NCBI RefSeq assembly: GCF_013141725.1
Contig: NZ_WHNZ01000079.1
Location: 1 to 64,000, forward strand
Direction of reading: 5' to 3'
Origin: Paenibacillus planticolens
GTDB taxonomy: Bacteria > Bacillota > Bacilli > Paenibacillales > NBRC-103111
DNA: 64,000 bases
The notes beneath the pieces are model-generated. The model saw nothing but the letters and a program-made list of their open reading frames with translations. It was not told the DNA's origin and ran no database searches. Made by a program: the position numbers and the translations under genes. This document shows, in pieces, positions 24,645 through 33,683 of the stretch. Position 1 is the first letter of the stretch, and every line of letters starts with the position of its first letter.

Positions 24645-26384
24645 TTACGTGGCAATTGGCAGAACGATTACAACGTTAGCTCCGAAATTCTCTCCGTTCG
24701 AAAAGGTTAGATTTGCTTTCTCTTGGTACAATAAATGCAATCTGCGCTGCACATTGGCAATCCCAATATGCTCGCCCTTCTCCGAATACAGTCCCTGATT
24801 TTTCTGCAACCGGCTTAATACATCAAGAGGGAAGCCCTTGCCGCTATCTTGAATTTGCAGTTGAATAGATGGCGTTGCCCCCTCAATTTGACGAATAGTA
24901 ATCGCTAGTTGAATCGGTTCGTCTAAGGTTACTGCATGCTTGATCGTATTCTCGACAAAAGTCTGAATAACAAGCGGAGGTACTTTACACGTGTTCAAAT
25001 CTTCAGGCACGGAGATGTCGAACGACAAATGATTCGGGAACCTCAATGCTTGTATTTTCAAATAGTTCCGGGTATGGTTGATTTCATCTTTTAACGAAAC
25101 AAACGTCAAATCCGTTCGAAACATAAATCTTAAATATTGTACAAGACTGCGCGATATTTCCATAATGAGTTCGTATTTCTGCACTTGCGCAAGATTATAC
25201 ATGACATTAAGCGAGTTAAGAAAAAAATGCGGGTTCATTTGAAGCTGTAAATGCTTAAGCTCTTCCTTTTGTTTCTGTAATTGTTCCTCATACACATTTA
25301 TTTTCAAATCTTGAATTTGTGAAACCATTTGATTGAACGTCCGATTCATTAACACAAATTCATCGGATGATGATTGATACGTAACGGCTACATTTAGATT
25401 GCCCATCTGCACAACTTTCATGGCTTTAACGAGTTTGTTAATCGGGTATAGGAGCACTTTTCTTAAAAAGAAAATGAAAATGACTAAACTTACCACCCAG
25501 CCGAGCGCAATAAACGTTAATACGCGCTGCCAATAAGGTAACTTTTCCAAAATACTGCTATCAGGTATCCAGGCCAGCAAGCTGAATTTACCCTTATGTG
25601 ATTGTTGTCCTACGACCAAAAACTTCTCTTTTTCCCCCGTCATCATATACTCATCAACATCATACTGAATCTGAATGCCATGAGATTGAAAAAAATTCGT
25701 TTCTTCCATTGGCTCAAGTTGATCAGTCACAAATAATGCCTTGCCCTGCTTGCCCAGATCAATAAAATCAGTCGGCACCATGATCCTTTGGGCACTTGTC
25801 CAAGCGCCAAGATAGACATTCCCTTTTTTTACAATATGATACAAATAATAATTGCTGTTTAATTTTATAACGTGCCATTGATCATAACGATATTCGGGGT
25901 CCGGCTTGCTTTGAAGCTGCATCAAAATATTTTTCAGCTCGCCCTTTATCGTTTCACGTTCGTTGAAGTTATATCTAAGCAAAGAAGTTGTGACTAGATC
26001 ATTGTTAATTGCTGAATAGAAGAATAAAGAATCCGTTATTTTATAGTTGTTGCTATCCGTTGAAAGTTTGTTAAACAATTGGACCTTAGCTGTATAGTAT
26101 AGCTGGCTATCATTGTTAATAGGGTGCTCCAGCCTCAAGAAATCCGGCTCAGTCGATAGCGTGTTGTATAAGTATTTATCAACTTCATCTAAATTACGAT
26201 CAATTTGGCCCATATATAAATTAATGGTATGTAAATTAGATTGAAAAACTTGCTTGCGCACGACTTGAATGGCGTACTGATTATTCGTAATCAGCAAAAT
26301 GATCAACGGAAAAGTCGTAATTAAAAAGCCAAAAATCAGCTTCGAGCGTAAAGATTTAAAATGGGATCTTAAAGAAAGCTTCAT
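24645..26384 (-). CDS. YesM-type membrane sensor histidine kinase
   Basis: 579 residues. TM1 ~16-34, a large extracellular Cache-like sensor region (~35-285), TM2 ~287-307, HAMP ~309-362, coiled helix, then a His_kinase domain with His386 (LQMNPHFFLNSL) and an ATPase domain (VENTIKHAV, DSGKGFP, GIANVQRRL). ATG 26384 follows GAGGGGG by 6-7 bases; an in-frame GTG at 26399 overlaps that ribosome site and is unlikely. It heads the kinase-lipoprotein-regulator operon. The signal is probably carbohydrate-related, judged from the neighbouring glycosidases. Confidence 0.93.
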   Translation of the reverse strand: MKLSLRSHFKSLRSKLIFGFLITTFPLIILLITNNQYAIQVVRKQVFQSNLHTINLYMGQIDRNLDEVDKYLYNTLSTEPDFLRLEHPINNDSQLYYTAKVQLFNKLSTDSNNYKITDSLFFYSAINNDLVTTSLLRYNFNERETIKGELKNILMQLQSKPDPEYRYDQWHVIKLNSNYYLYHIVKKGNVYLGAWTSAQRIMVPTDFIDLGKQGKALFVTDQLEPMEETNFFQSHGIQIQYDVDEYMMTGEKEKFLVVGQQSHKGKFSLLAWIPDSSILEKLPYWQRVLTFIALGWVVSLVIFIFFLRKVLLYPINKLVKAMKVVQMGNLNVAVTYQSSSDEFVLMNRTFNQMVSQIQDLKINVYEEQLQKQKEELKHLQLQMNPHFFLNSLNVMYNLAQVQKYELIMEISRSLVQYLRFMFRTDLTFVSLKDEINHTRNYLKIQALRFPNHLSFDISVPEDLNTCKVPPLVIQTFVENTIKHAVTLDEPIQLAITIRQIEGATPSIQLQIQDSGKGFPLDVLSRLQKNQGLYSEKGEHIGIANVQRRLHLLYQEKANLTFSNGENFGANVVIVLPIAT

Positions 26385-26521
26385 TTTAGACCCCCTCACC
26401 CTGATGTTTGAAATGATTATGCTATGATACTAATATATTATCTGAACTCTATTCAAAACACACTAAAAAATACTGCTGCAAAACTTAGAAATCATCACCA
26501 AAACTTATATGGCTACAAAAG

Positions 26522-26543
26522 AAAAAAGCCGCCATAAGCGACT
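26522..26543 (-). terminator. Terminator of the stand-alone AraC gene
   Basis: Minus strand AGTCGC/GCGGCT stem (one G-T pair), 5-base loop, followed by TTTTTTC. Confidence 0.75.
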
Positions 26544-26546
26544 TTG

Positions 26547-27224
26547 TCAGACTCCTCTGAAACTGTTTCGGTATTCTCTTGGCGTTACGCCTACTTTTTT
26601 GCGGAAACTAAAACTAAAATAGTTGGCATCGGAGTAACCGACCTTTTCCGCAATCTCCAAAGCTCTCATATCGGTTGTACGCAGCAGCACCATTCCAGCT
26701 TCCAACCTAATATCGTTCAAATAATTAACAAAGGTCATCTTCGTCTCTTTCTTGAAAATGCTGCTAAAATAGCCTGTACTTATATGAAGGTGGCTGCATA
26801 CTTTATTTATGGAAATATCACCTAAATGATAGTGTTTTTTGGTATACTCTTTAGCTCTATCGACTAGATTCGTAAAAGTGGACTGACGTTTTGCGGCGAT
26901 ATGGTTCTTCACATTAATGCAAATTTCCGTCAACCAAATCCTGGCTTCCTCCATGGTGGTGAAATTAGATATTTGGGTAAAAGGTACAAACGCCTCGCCC
27001 AAAACCACTTCAATATCCAGGTTTAAATCTTTGGCCGCTTTCAGGATGCAGGTTAATATTTCGAGCATATAAATTTGATAGTCCTGAACCGGATCTCCTG
27101 CCTCGACACCTCGAAAAACCTTGTTGATTTCCTCTTCGATTTCTTGATTTGTCCCTGCCTTAATATAACGTGTTAATTCAATCTCTCTGAGTTCGTCAAA
27201 ACGAATCTTTTCAATCTTTTCCAT
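26547..27224 (-). CDS. AraC-family regulator without a receiver domain
   Basis: 225 residues. The C-terminal ~100 residues are two AraC-type HTH motifs (ISINKVCSHLHISTGYFSSIFKKE and the FSFRKKVGVTPREYRNSF signature). The N-terminal ~120 residues are helical and resemble the region just before the HTH in YesN-type response regulators, but there is no receiver domain. It looks like a shortened YesN paralogue. ATG 27224 is preceded by GGAGG some 15 bases upstream and GGTG nearer. Its promoter carries the same direct-repeat operator as the GH3 promoter, so autoregulation or cross-regulation is plausible. Confidence 0.88.
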   Translation of the reverse strand: MEKIEKIRFDELREIELTRYIKAGTNQEIEEEINKVFRGVEAGDPVQDYQIYMLEILTCILKAAKDLNLDIEVVLGEAFVPFTQISNFTTMEEARIWLTEICINVKNHIAAKRQSTFTNLVDRAKEYTKKHYHLGDISINKVCSHLHISTGYFSSIFKKETKMTFVNYLNDIRLEAGMVLLRTTDMRALEIAEKVGYSDANYFSFSFRKKVGVTPREYRNSFRGV

Positions 27225-27301
27225 GTCTGTTCACCACATCCTCCATACAAATCATATGATTACATCTTCTAGTTGAGTGTAATCCTTTGAACTTTTTTAC
27301 T

Positions 27302-27329
27302 ATTTTAGTATGAGAGGAAGGGCTTTCAA
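27302..27329 (-). promoter_or_regulatory. Promoter of the AraC regulator gene
   Basis: Minus strand TTGAAA (27324-27329), 16 bases, TAAAAT (27302-27307). The spacing to the operator is 6 bases, as at the GH3 promoter. Confidence 0.55.
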
Positions 27330-27335
27330 ATCAGT

Positions 27336-27365
27336 ATTCAGACTTTTGGATGTAACGATTCAGAC
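27336..27365 (-). promoter_or_regulatory. Direct-repeat operator (AraC-type), copy 2
   Basis: ATTCAGAC on the plus strand at 27336-27343 and 27358-27365, again 22 bp apart. The spacer pattern (TNTNGGNTNTAAC) is partly conserved with copy 1. Confidence 0.65.
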
Positions 27366-27386
27366 TTTTAGACTTTTGGTCATAAA

Positions 27387-27427
27387 GAAAAAAGGCTGGC
27401 AGGAATACTATCCTGCGCAACCTTTTA
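27387..27427 (-). terminator. Terminator of the GH3-SLH gene
   Basis: Minus strand stem AGGTTGCGCAGGA/TCCTGCCAGCCT with two mismatches, 6-base loop, followed by TTTTTTC. Confidence 0.8.
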
Positions 27428-27436
27428 TAAAAATGC

Positions 27437-30400
27437 TTATTTGGCGTTCGATTTACTGAAGAGATCCAAAACACGTTTAATAATGACGGCCGCTTCGGCT
27501 CTTGTCGCAGTGGCTTTAGGCACAAATTCGCCCTCGGAGCGTCCATTCACAGCGCCTAATAAGCTTAAGCCGTTTACAGCTTCCTTCGCATAATCAGCAA
27601 TGGAATCGTAGTCTGTGAAAGCACTAGATGCAGCCGCAGCAGGCAATGCCACTTTTTGTTCCTTAAGTGCGTTATAAATCATAACGCATAAATCTTGCCG
27701 GGTTATTTGATTATCCGGTCCAAACTCGTTATTTCCGATTCCTTCTACAAGTCCCAATGAAGTTGCGATATCGACAAATGATTTAAACCAAGCATCCTCA
27801 GGAACGTCACTAAACGTTAGCGCGTCGCCATTGCTTTTAAAATCAAAAGCTTTCACAATCATTTTCAGAAACTCTGCTCTTGTTACATGGCTTGACGGGT
27901 CAAATACGCCATTTTCTTTGCCGTTGATAATGCCTTTTTCCACTAGGTCTGCAATCGCATTCTGTGCCCAGCTAGGGATTTGAACGGCATCCTTGAATTT
28001 TTCTTTCAGAACTTCAGCAGCCGTTTTGTCGGAAGAAGAACCTTTTCCACCCTCTGTCGAAGGTTTGTCTTTCGGCACTTCTTCTTTAACAGGTTCGCTC
28101 GGAGTTGTCGATGTGTCTCCACCGCCGCTTCCGCCATCGCCACTTCCTCCATCGCTATCGCTGCCGCCGGAAGCAGGAGTTCCATATACGAAAGATGCCG
28201 TAGCCCCTTGTTTAGCAGCAGAATCATTCAGCACAAAATTGTTGGAGGTATTTCCAATAATGACATTGAATTTACTATTCGCATTAACCGTCCAGCCTTT
28301 ACCGCCGCCGTAAGAAACGTTGGACGTTGTTTCCGTTCCCGACAGCTGGTTATTAAATCCATCATCATAATATTGCAGGTCGCTTAATTTAATTGTAAAA
28401 GACAGCGTTTGTACGGCACCCGGTGCAAGTTCAACTTTTTGGTAACCGCGAAGATCTTTCATCGGACGGCCTTCAGAAGCAAAGTTATCCATGCCGATGT
28501 ACAACTGAGCGACTTCCTTACCTTTGACGTTGCCAACGTTTTTAACATCGACGGTCGCCGTTATCGTGTCATTCGCCTTGTTTTTATCGAATACTTGTTT
28601 GTTAAGCTTTAGGTTGCTGAACTCGAATTTCGAATAACTTAAACCAAATCCGAATGGATACGCCACTTTAGAGTCATAATCAGCCTTCGTCGCATACTTG
28701 CTATCGAACCATCTGTAGCCAACCAGTACGCCTTCATCATAAAATACAGGATTTGTTCCCCAGCCGCCGTTAGTCGTACCCACGTTAGCAGCATTTCCTG
28801 AATTAGCCGCCATGTTGAATCCTGTGCGAGTCGGAAGCGCTTTGGAGGCCTCAATGGACGGGCTGTTCTCAAAATGCGTAGTAAACGTTTGAGTTAATTT
28901 GCCTGAAGGGTTAACGGCACCTGAAAGAACATCGGTAATGGCATGCCCGCCTTCTTGACCAGGCAGCCAAGAAACAAGGATCGCATCTGCATATTGATTA
29001 ACAAGAGTCGTATCAAGCGCAGCACCGATATTTAAAATAACAATCAATTTTTTATTCGCATTATGGAAGGCAGTTGCATAGGCAACTAGAGCCTTCTGTT
29101 CTTCATCAGTGAGTATGTAACCGTCGTTTCCGGTTAGGGCGTTGTCCGCGCCTTCGCCCGTTTGACGGCTCACAACGAAGATGCCATAATTTGTGCTGCC
29201 TGCAAGAGCAGCGGCTCTATTTTCTAACGTAGCCTGATTAAATGCACCTGTGTAGGTTAAATTAATGCCCGTTACTCTGTTCGAAGTATACGTGTAGCTT
29301 AACGATTTGGTATAACCGGCTGCTTCTTTAATATCTTTAACGCTGCCAGCATTGGCAACCGTGAAAGATTCTTGAAGCGCTTTTTCAAGCGAAACAACTG
29401 AAGCATTCGTAGGATCGAAGTAAACGCCGGCACTACCGCCTCCGCGTGCTACGATGTCTGAAGCCGTTACGCCATTATCGCCAAAACCTCCGCGACCCTT
29501 CAAATTTGCGCTTGTAACTAAACCAACCTTAGATTGAGCTGCGAGAGGAAGAACGTTGTTGTTCTTCAATAGAACCATGGCTTCAGCTGCTGTTTTGCGT
29601 GCAAGATTGTTTGATTCCGTAAAGAGAGAGCTTTTGTAGAAATCTTGTTCTTTTTGAACAAGGTTATCTTGGATACCCCATGTGCCATATTCGCCTTTGA
29701 ATGTATTGGATTTCGTAACTACATTAAGAAGGTTCATCACGTTCTGGTTGAGATACTTCACATCAAAAGCTCCGCTTTCAATCGCAGCTTTCAGTTCTGC
29801 CTTTTTAGCCGCGCTAAGGCTTGATTCGGTCAAATCGTTCTGTGCTTTTACAGTCTCAAGAATGCCTTGCGTCGCACCCCAGTCAGACATAACATAGCCG
29901 TCGAAACCGAAGTTACCTCTGAGTACGTTCGTCAGAAGCCATTCGTTATTGCAAGCATAAATGCCGTTCAAACGATTGTAGGAACACATCACAGACCAAG
30001 GTTTTGCCGATGCGGATATTTCAAAACCTTTAAGGTAAGTTTCGCGTAAAGCACGTTCGGACACGATTGAATTGCCACCGCTGCGATACGTTTCTTGCTC
30101 GTTACCAGCAAAATGCTTAATTGTAACGCCAACATTCTGAGACTGAACACCTTCCGTGTATTCACGGGCGATATGACCGGAAAGATACGGATCCTCCGAG
30201 AAATATTCGAAGTTACGGCCGCTTTGCGGGTTTCTCAAAATATTTTGCCCCGGAGCAAGCATCTCATCGACACTGTAGTATACGGCTTCCTTACCCGTTT
30301 GAACAGCAATCGCGTTCATTAATTTGTTATCCCATGATGATGCGATAGCCGTTGGAGACGTCCAGGTTGTGGCTTTATAGCCCATACGAACACCGGCAGG

Positions 30401-31780
30401 CCCGTCTGAGAGCGTTAATGGAGCAATGCCCATCGACATCAATCGACGGCTTGTATAAGTACCGCCTGCACCGCCTGAGTTTTTAATCGCCGTGCCGTCG
30501 GCAACCGAACCTGATGTTCCGCCGATCAGATTAATCTTCTCGTCCAGCGTCAACTGTGCAATAACTTGTTGAATCAAGTCTTTTTTCTGAGCCTCAGTCC
30601 ATGTGCCCGTTTTGAGTGCAAGCAGCGATTTGAGCGTAGGATCTACTTTGTAAGTCAATTCTACGACATCGCTGTCAGCCATATTGTAACTTCCTTTAGC
30701 CACAGCTTTAATTCTCGTTGTTTGAGTTGGTTGAATCGGGATTGGCGTTGAATAAACGGAGGAAGAACCGGTAGGAACTGCTGGTTCTGTTCCATCTGTT
30801 GTCATGGTGTAGTAAACCGTTGTTCCTGCCGCACTTGTGAGACTAGCCGTGGTTGGGAAATAGGTATCGTTTGCATAGGCACCCGCTTTGCTATCCGTTG
30901 GAACGGCAAGTTTGAATGCCAGCGTATGCGTGTATACGGGAGAATACTCCAAACCGTTATACGCAACTATTTTTAACGTTACAGGTGAAGGACGATTCGC
31001 TGCTGGAGCTGCAACAATTTGTCTATTGGTGGGAACAAGCGTCGAACTTCCCGTTGGCGTTGTACCGTCCAGAGTGTAATACATAGGCAGCCCATTTGCC
31101 GTTGCATCCGCAGTGAGCGTAACCGTTGTGCCTGATATGGTTGTAGTGCCGTTATTCGCATAACCTGTAATCGTAGGTTGAACGGCTGGAGTGGAAGCAG
31201 CAGGCATCACACCGGGCGTAGTTGTTACTCCTGAAGCAGCCGAAAAGCTGCCGTCAGATCCTGTGACACGGTAATCGTACTTTCCGCCAGCCGTGACGCT
31301 TGTATCATTATACGCACTAGCGACTAAGTCACCATTCAATACGGCATATTCGGTGTCAGCAGCGCCATTCGTTTTTCTTTCGATTTTATAATGAACATTT
31401 GCAAGCGAATTCCAAGAGACTGTAATTTGCAGCGGGTTATACGTGGTAGCGGTTACAGTCGGAGCATTTAATGACCAGAGCGCAGAAAGATTCAAGTCCG
31501 CATTAAGTACACTCGAGCTTCCTGGCGTATAGCTTGTACCGGAGCCATTTGGAGCCGTATTCCATTTCACAAAGGTATGATTGGTGTAAGTAATTCCCGC
31601 AACCGTATTGGCCAGAATCGTATAAGCAGACACGCCGTCAGTCGTTTCTGATTTCGCGCCGGATCCCCCATTTGCGGAGTAGTTAATCGTATACCCGGCA
31701 GCCATAGCATTCATAGGTGCTACACTTAGCACCATCAAAATAGCCAAGAGCATCGATATCATGGGTTTATTTCTTTTCAT
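27437..31780 (-). CDS. Wall-anchored GH3 glycoside hydrolase with three SLH domains
   Basis: About 1447 residues. Signal peptide ending AMAAG; a Listeria/Bacteroides-repeat-like beta module (~28-103: YTINYSANGGSG ... FVKWNTAPNGSG); an FN3-like domain; chitobiase-like repeats (YYTLDGTTP, VYYTMTTDGTEP); GH3 N-domain (~390-) with KHFAGNEQE and nucleophile Asp633 in MSDWGA; GH3 C-domain; fibronectin-like tail; a Gly/Ser/Asp/Glu-rich linker; and three SLH domains (TRAEFLKMIVKAF, TRQDLCVMIYNAL, TRAEAAVIIKR). It should act on glycosides while fixed to the wall, in contrast to the dockerin-bearing paralogue. ATG 31780 has GGAGGG 7 bases upstream; ATG 31795 overlaps that site and is unlikely. Confidence 0.92.
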   Translation of the reverse strand: MKRNKPMISMLLAILMVLSVAPMNAMAAGYTINYSANGGSGAKSETTDGVSAYTILANTVAGITYTNHTFVKWNTAPNGSGTSYTPGSSSVLNADLNLSALWSLNAPTVTATTYNPLQITVSWNSLANVHYKIERKTNGAADTEYAVLNGDLVASAYNDTSVTAGGKYDYRVTGSDGSFSAASGVTTTPGVMPAASTPAVQPTITGYANNGTTTISGTTVTLTADATANGLPMYYTLDGTTPTGSSTLVPTNRQIVAAPAANRPSPVTLKIVAYNGLEYSPVYTHTLAFKLAVPTDSKAGAYANDTYFPTTASLTSAAGTTVYYTMTTDGTEPAVPTGSSSVYSTPIPIQPTQTTRIKAVAKGSYNMADSDVVELTYKVDPTLKSLLALKTGTWTEAQKKDLIQQVIAQLTLDEKINLIGGTSGSVADGTAIKNSGGAGGTYTSRRLMSMGIAPLTLSDGPAGVRMGYKATTWTSPTAIASSWDNKLMNAIAVQTGKEAVYYSVDEMLAPGQNILRNPQSGRNFEYFSEDPYLSGHIAREYTEGVQSQNVGVTIKHFAGNEQETYRSGGNSIVSERALRETYLKGFEISASAKPWSVMCSYNRLNGIYACNNEWLLTNVLRGNFGFDGYVMSDWGATQGILETVKAQNDLTESSLSAAKKAELKAAIESGAFDVKYLNQNVMNLLNVVTKSNTFKGEYGTWGIQDNLVQKEQDFYKSSLFTESNNLARKTAAEAMVLLKNNNVLPLAAQSKVGLVTSANLKGRGGFGDNGVTASDIVARGGGSAGVYFDPTNASVVSLEKALQESFTVANAGSVKDIKEAAGYTKSLSYTYTSNRVTGINLTYTGAFNQATLENRAAALAGSTNYGIFVVSRQTGEGADNALTGNDGYILTDEEQKALVAYATAFHNANKKLIVILNIGAALDTTLVNQYADAILVSWLPGQEGGHAITDVLSGAVNPSGKLTQTFTTHFENSPSIEASKALPTRTGFNMAANSGNAANVGTTNGGWGTNPVFYDEGVLVGYRWFDSKYATKADYDSKVAYPFGFGLSYSKFEFSNLKLNKQVFDKNKANDTITATVDVKNVGNVKGKEVAQLYIGMDNFASEGRPMKDLRGYQKVELAPGAVQTLSFTIKLSDLQYYDDGFNNQLSGTETTSNVSYGGGKGWTVNANSKFNVIIGNTSNNFVLNDSAAKQGATASFVYGTPASGGSDSDGGSGDGGSGGGDTSTTPSEPVKEEVPKDKPSTEGGKGSSSDKTAAEVLKEKFKDAVQIPSWAQNAIADLVEKGIINGKENGVFDPSSHVTRAEFLKMIVKAFDFKSNGDALTFSDVPEDAWFKSFVDIATSLGLVEGIGNNEFGPDNQITRQDLCVMIYNALKEQKVALPAAAASSAFTDYDSIADYAKEAVNGLSLLGAVNGRSEGEFVPKATATRAEAAVIIKRVLDLFSKSNAK

Positions 31781-31795
31781 TTTCGGGCCCTCCAT

Positions 31796-32024
31796 CTAGT
31801 TGATATTCTTATCATTTATGTTCCTTCTGAGAAGCACTTCTTTCCGCTTCAATCAGGCTGTTCACCTCCCCACCCAATATATAAAAATAACTAATTATCT
31901 AAAATAGAAAATACTGCGCTTCTATAACTATTCTGATAAAAATATACGAATTGCGCCTTGGATCCATGTCCCCAGTCATTTCTATGACTTATGGGGGCAG
32001 CCCTTTGTGCAGGTATGCTTCTAC
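31796..32024. other. Leader of the GH3-SLH gene, with a hairpin
   Basis: No gene seen. A strong composite hairpin at about 31970-31997 pairs CCCCA with TGGGG and GTCAT with ATGAC around a TTCT loop; it has no T-run. An A/T-rich stretch at about 31880-31945 could hold the GH3-SLH promoter, but I cannot fix it. The 22-bp-phased operator is absent here. Confidence 0.45.
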
Positions 32025-32229
32025 GGCCAAAATAAAGGGAAAAATCCCCTCTAATTTGACTGCAGAAGCTTGTCAGGTCCATTTAACAGGAAAAACTCCC
32101 TCTATTCGACCGGATTTCGTGAGAATCTACGAGATCGGGTCAAATTAACGGGAGTTTTTCCTTATATTTCCTTGCGAGGTCGTCTTTCGGGCAATTTAGA
32201 GGGGGATTTTCCAGTTATCTTCCTCCACC
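32025..32229 (-). repeat. Dispersed ~205-bp intergenic repeat, copy B (inverted)
   Basis: The reverse complement of 13844-14048 in all its parts. A 68-codon ORF on the plus strand runs through this copy and an equivalent one runs through copy A, but they are about 59% identical as protein against an estimated 75-80% as DNA. This argues that the DNA, not a peptide, is what is shared. Confidence 0.8.
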
Positions 32230-32248
32230 TTTTTCGCATAGCTTGCAG

Positions 32249-32353
32249 CTACTTCTTTTTCAAAAGAAATCTGTAAATTAATAGTCCTATTAAGAGTGTA
32301 ATTGAAAGATAAATAATTGAATTTGTTATAAATATGGACCAAACTACCCTCAT
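32249..32353 (-). CDS. 34-residue single-span membrane protein
   Basis: ATG 32353 lies 6 bases after GGAGGG and overlaps the TAA of the upstream 72-codon frame (TAATG), which indicates translational coupling. The product starts MRVVWSIF, has one hydrophobic stretch of about 22 residues (ITNSIIYLSITLLIGLLIY) and ends in a basic RFLLKKK tail, so an inside-positive C terminus is expected. Function unknown. It is below usual annotation cut-offs. Confidence 0.6.
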   Translation of the reverse strand: MRVVWSIFITNSIIYLSITLLIGLLIYRFLLKKK

Positions 32354-32571
32354 TAACTTCCCTCCAATAGAAGCCTCATATCTTCACATCCATAATAACC
32401 ATATTTTATCATAAAACCTATTAAATCAAACGAAATTAGACAAGTGCCTCTTAGATGATTCAGTGATGAAGGCATTTCCCTTAATACGTGTTGCACCTCG
32501 TCTAGAATTACGAACCAACTTTTTTTACTGGAATTATGCCCCAAATCCAACCAATTGAGCAAACCACACAT
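32353..32571 (-). CDS. Hypothetical 72-residue protein
   Basis: Not recognised. It is amphipathic and helical in look (VILDEVQHVLREM, LISFDLIGFMIKYGYYG) and ends in LLLEGS, whose codons double as the ribosome site of the 34-residue membrane protein. ATG 32571 has no clear Shine-Dalgarno and abuts the divergent fabH -35. Support comes mainly from the coupled downstream gene. Confidence 0.45.
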   Translation of the reverse strand: MCGLLNWLDLGHNSSKKSWFVILDEVQHVLREMPSSLNHLRGTCLISFDLIGFMIKYGYYGCEDMRLLLEGS

Positions 32572-32599
32572 TGACAGCCAACTTGTTTTCCAGTAAAGT
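32571..32599 (+). promoter_or_regulatory. fabH promoter
   Basis: TTGACA (32571-32576), 17 bases, TAAAGT (32594-32599). Confidence 0.8.
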
Positions 32600-32611
32600 T
32601 AAACATATAAA

Positions 32612-32628
32612 TTAGTATCTGGTACTAA
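32612..32628 (+). promoter_or_regulatory. FapR operator
   Basis: TTAGTATCTGGTACTAA, a near-perfect palindrome matching the FapR box of fatty-acid synthesis genes, lies just downstream of the -10, where bound FapR would block transcription until malonyl-CoA releases it. A partial second copy follows to about 32640. Confidence 0.8.
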
Positions 32629-32657
32629 TACTAGGTAATAAAAAAGGAGAGATTCTC

Positions 32658-33647
32658 ATGTCGCTATCGAATCCCTTGCCCGCCCGTATCTCCGCTATAG
32701 GCAGCTACGTGCCTTCGCATATTTTAAGCAACGCCGATCTGGAAAAAATGGTGGAAACGAATGATGAATGGATCGTGCAGCGCACCGGCATGCGGGAACG
32801 CAGAATCGCCGCCCCCGACCAATTCACAAGCCATTTATGTATAGCTGCCGTGCAAAATATGCTGGACCGTTATCCGGAAGCGCTGAGCGGCGTGGAACTG
32901 ATCATTGTCACCACCCATACGCCTGACCTGCCCTCAACGCCGGTCTCTTGTATGGTTCAAGCTCATTTCGGCCTCCCTGCTGTCGGCACCTATGATCTCA
33001 ACGCCACCTGCGCAGGGTTTGCCTATGCGCTCCATACGGCAAGCGGACTGATCGCGGCTGGCCTGCACCGCAAAATTCTGGTCGTCGGCGGAGATTCGAT
33101 GTCGAAAATCACAGACTATACCGACCGGTCGACCTGCATTCTGTTCGGCGACGGCGCCGGGGCCGTGGTCGTGGAGCGCGAGGATGAACGGCCGGCTTTC
33201 CTAGCCCATCATTTTGGCTCGGACGGCTCCGGCGGCAAGCATGTGTACCGCACCGGGCTGGCTTCGCAGTGGCAGGATATACCGCTAACAGGCAACGGCA
33301 AGCTCGTCCAAAACGGACGCGAAGTATATAAATTCGCGGTGTCCACGGTTCCGGACGGCATCGAGCAGTTGCTGGCCAAGAGTGGACTATCGCAGACAGC
33401 CATCGATTGGTTTGTCCCGCACAGCGCCAACCTGCGGATCATTCAATCGATCTGTGAAAAAAGCGAAATTCCTTTTGAGAAAGCATTATACAGCCTTGAA
33501 TATTACGGCAATACGTCAGCGGCTTCCATTCCGCTCGCGCTTGATTTAGGGGTCAAAGAAGGCAAAGTGCAAACGGGCGACACACTCTTGCTTTATGGCT
33601 TTGGTGCTGGACTTACGCACGCCGGGATCATTTTGCGCTGGGGATAA
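32658..33647 (+). CDS. fabH: 3-oxoacyl-ACP synthase III (FabH)
   Basis: Condenses an acyl-CoA primer with malonyl-ACP to start fatty-acid synthesis in the cytoplasm. 329 residues, the usual length, with the catalytic triad Cys118 (NATCAGF), His255 (PHSANLRI) and Asn285 (YGNTSAASIP). ATG 32658 follows AAGGAGAG. A consensus promoter and FapR box stand upstream. No other fab gene is adjacent, so this is a stand-alone copy, possibly one of two FabH proteins. Confidence 0.95.
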   Translation: MSLSNPLPARISAIGSYVPSHILSNADLEKMVETNDEWIVQRTGMRERRIAAPDQFTSHLCIAAVQNMLDRYPEALSGVELIIVTTHTPDLPSTPVSCMVQAHFGLPAVGTYDLNATCAGFAYALHTASGLIAAGLHRKILVVGGDSMSKITDYTDRSTCILFGDGAGAVVVEREDERPAFLAHHFGSDGSGGKHVYRTGLASQWQDIPLTGNGKLVQNGREVYKFAVSTVPDGIEQLLAKSGLSQTAIDWFVPHSANLRIIQSICEKSEIPFEKALYSLEYYGNTSAASIPLALDLGVKEGKVQTGDTLLLYGFGAGLTHAGIILRWG

Positions 33648-33683
33648 GTTAAGGCAAATTGCCGTGACAGGCTAAACAAAGGA

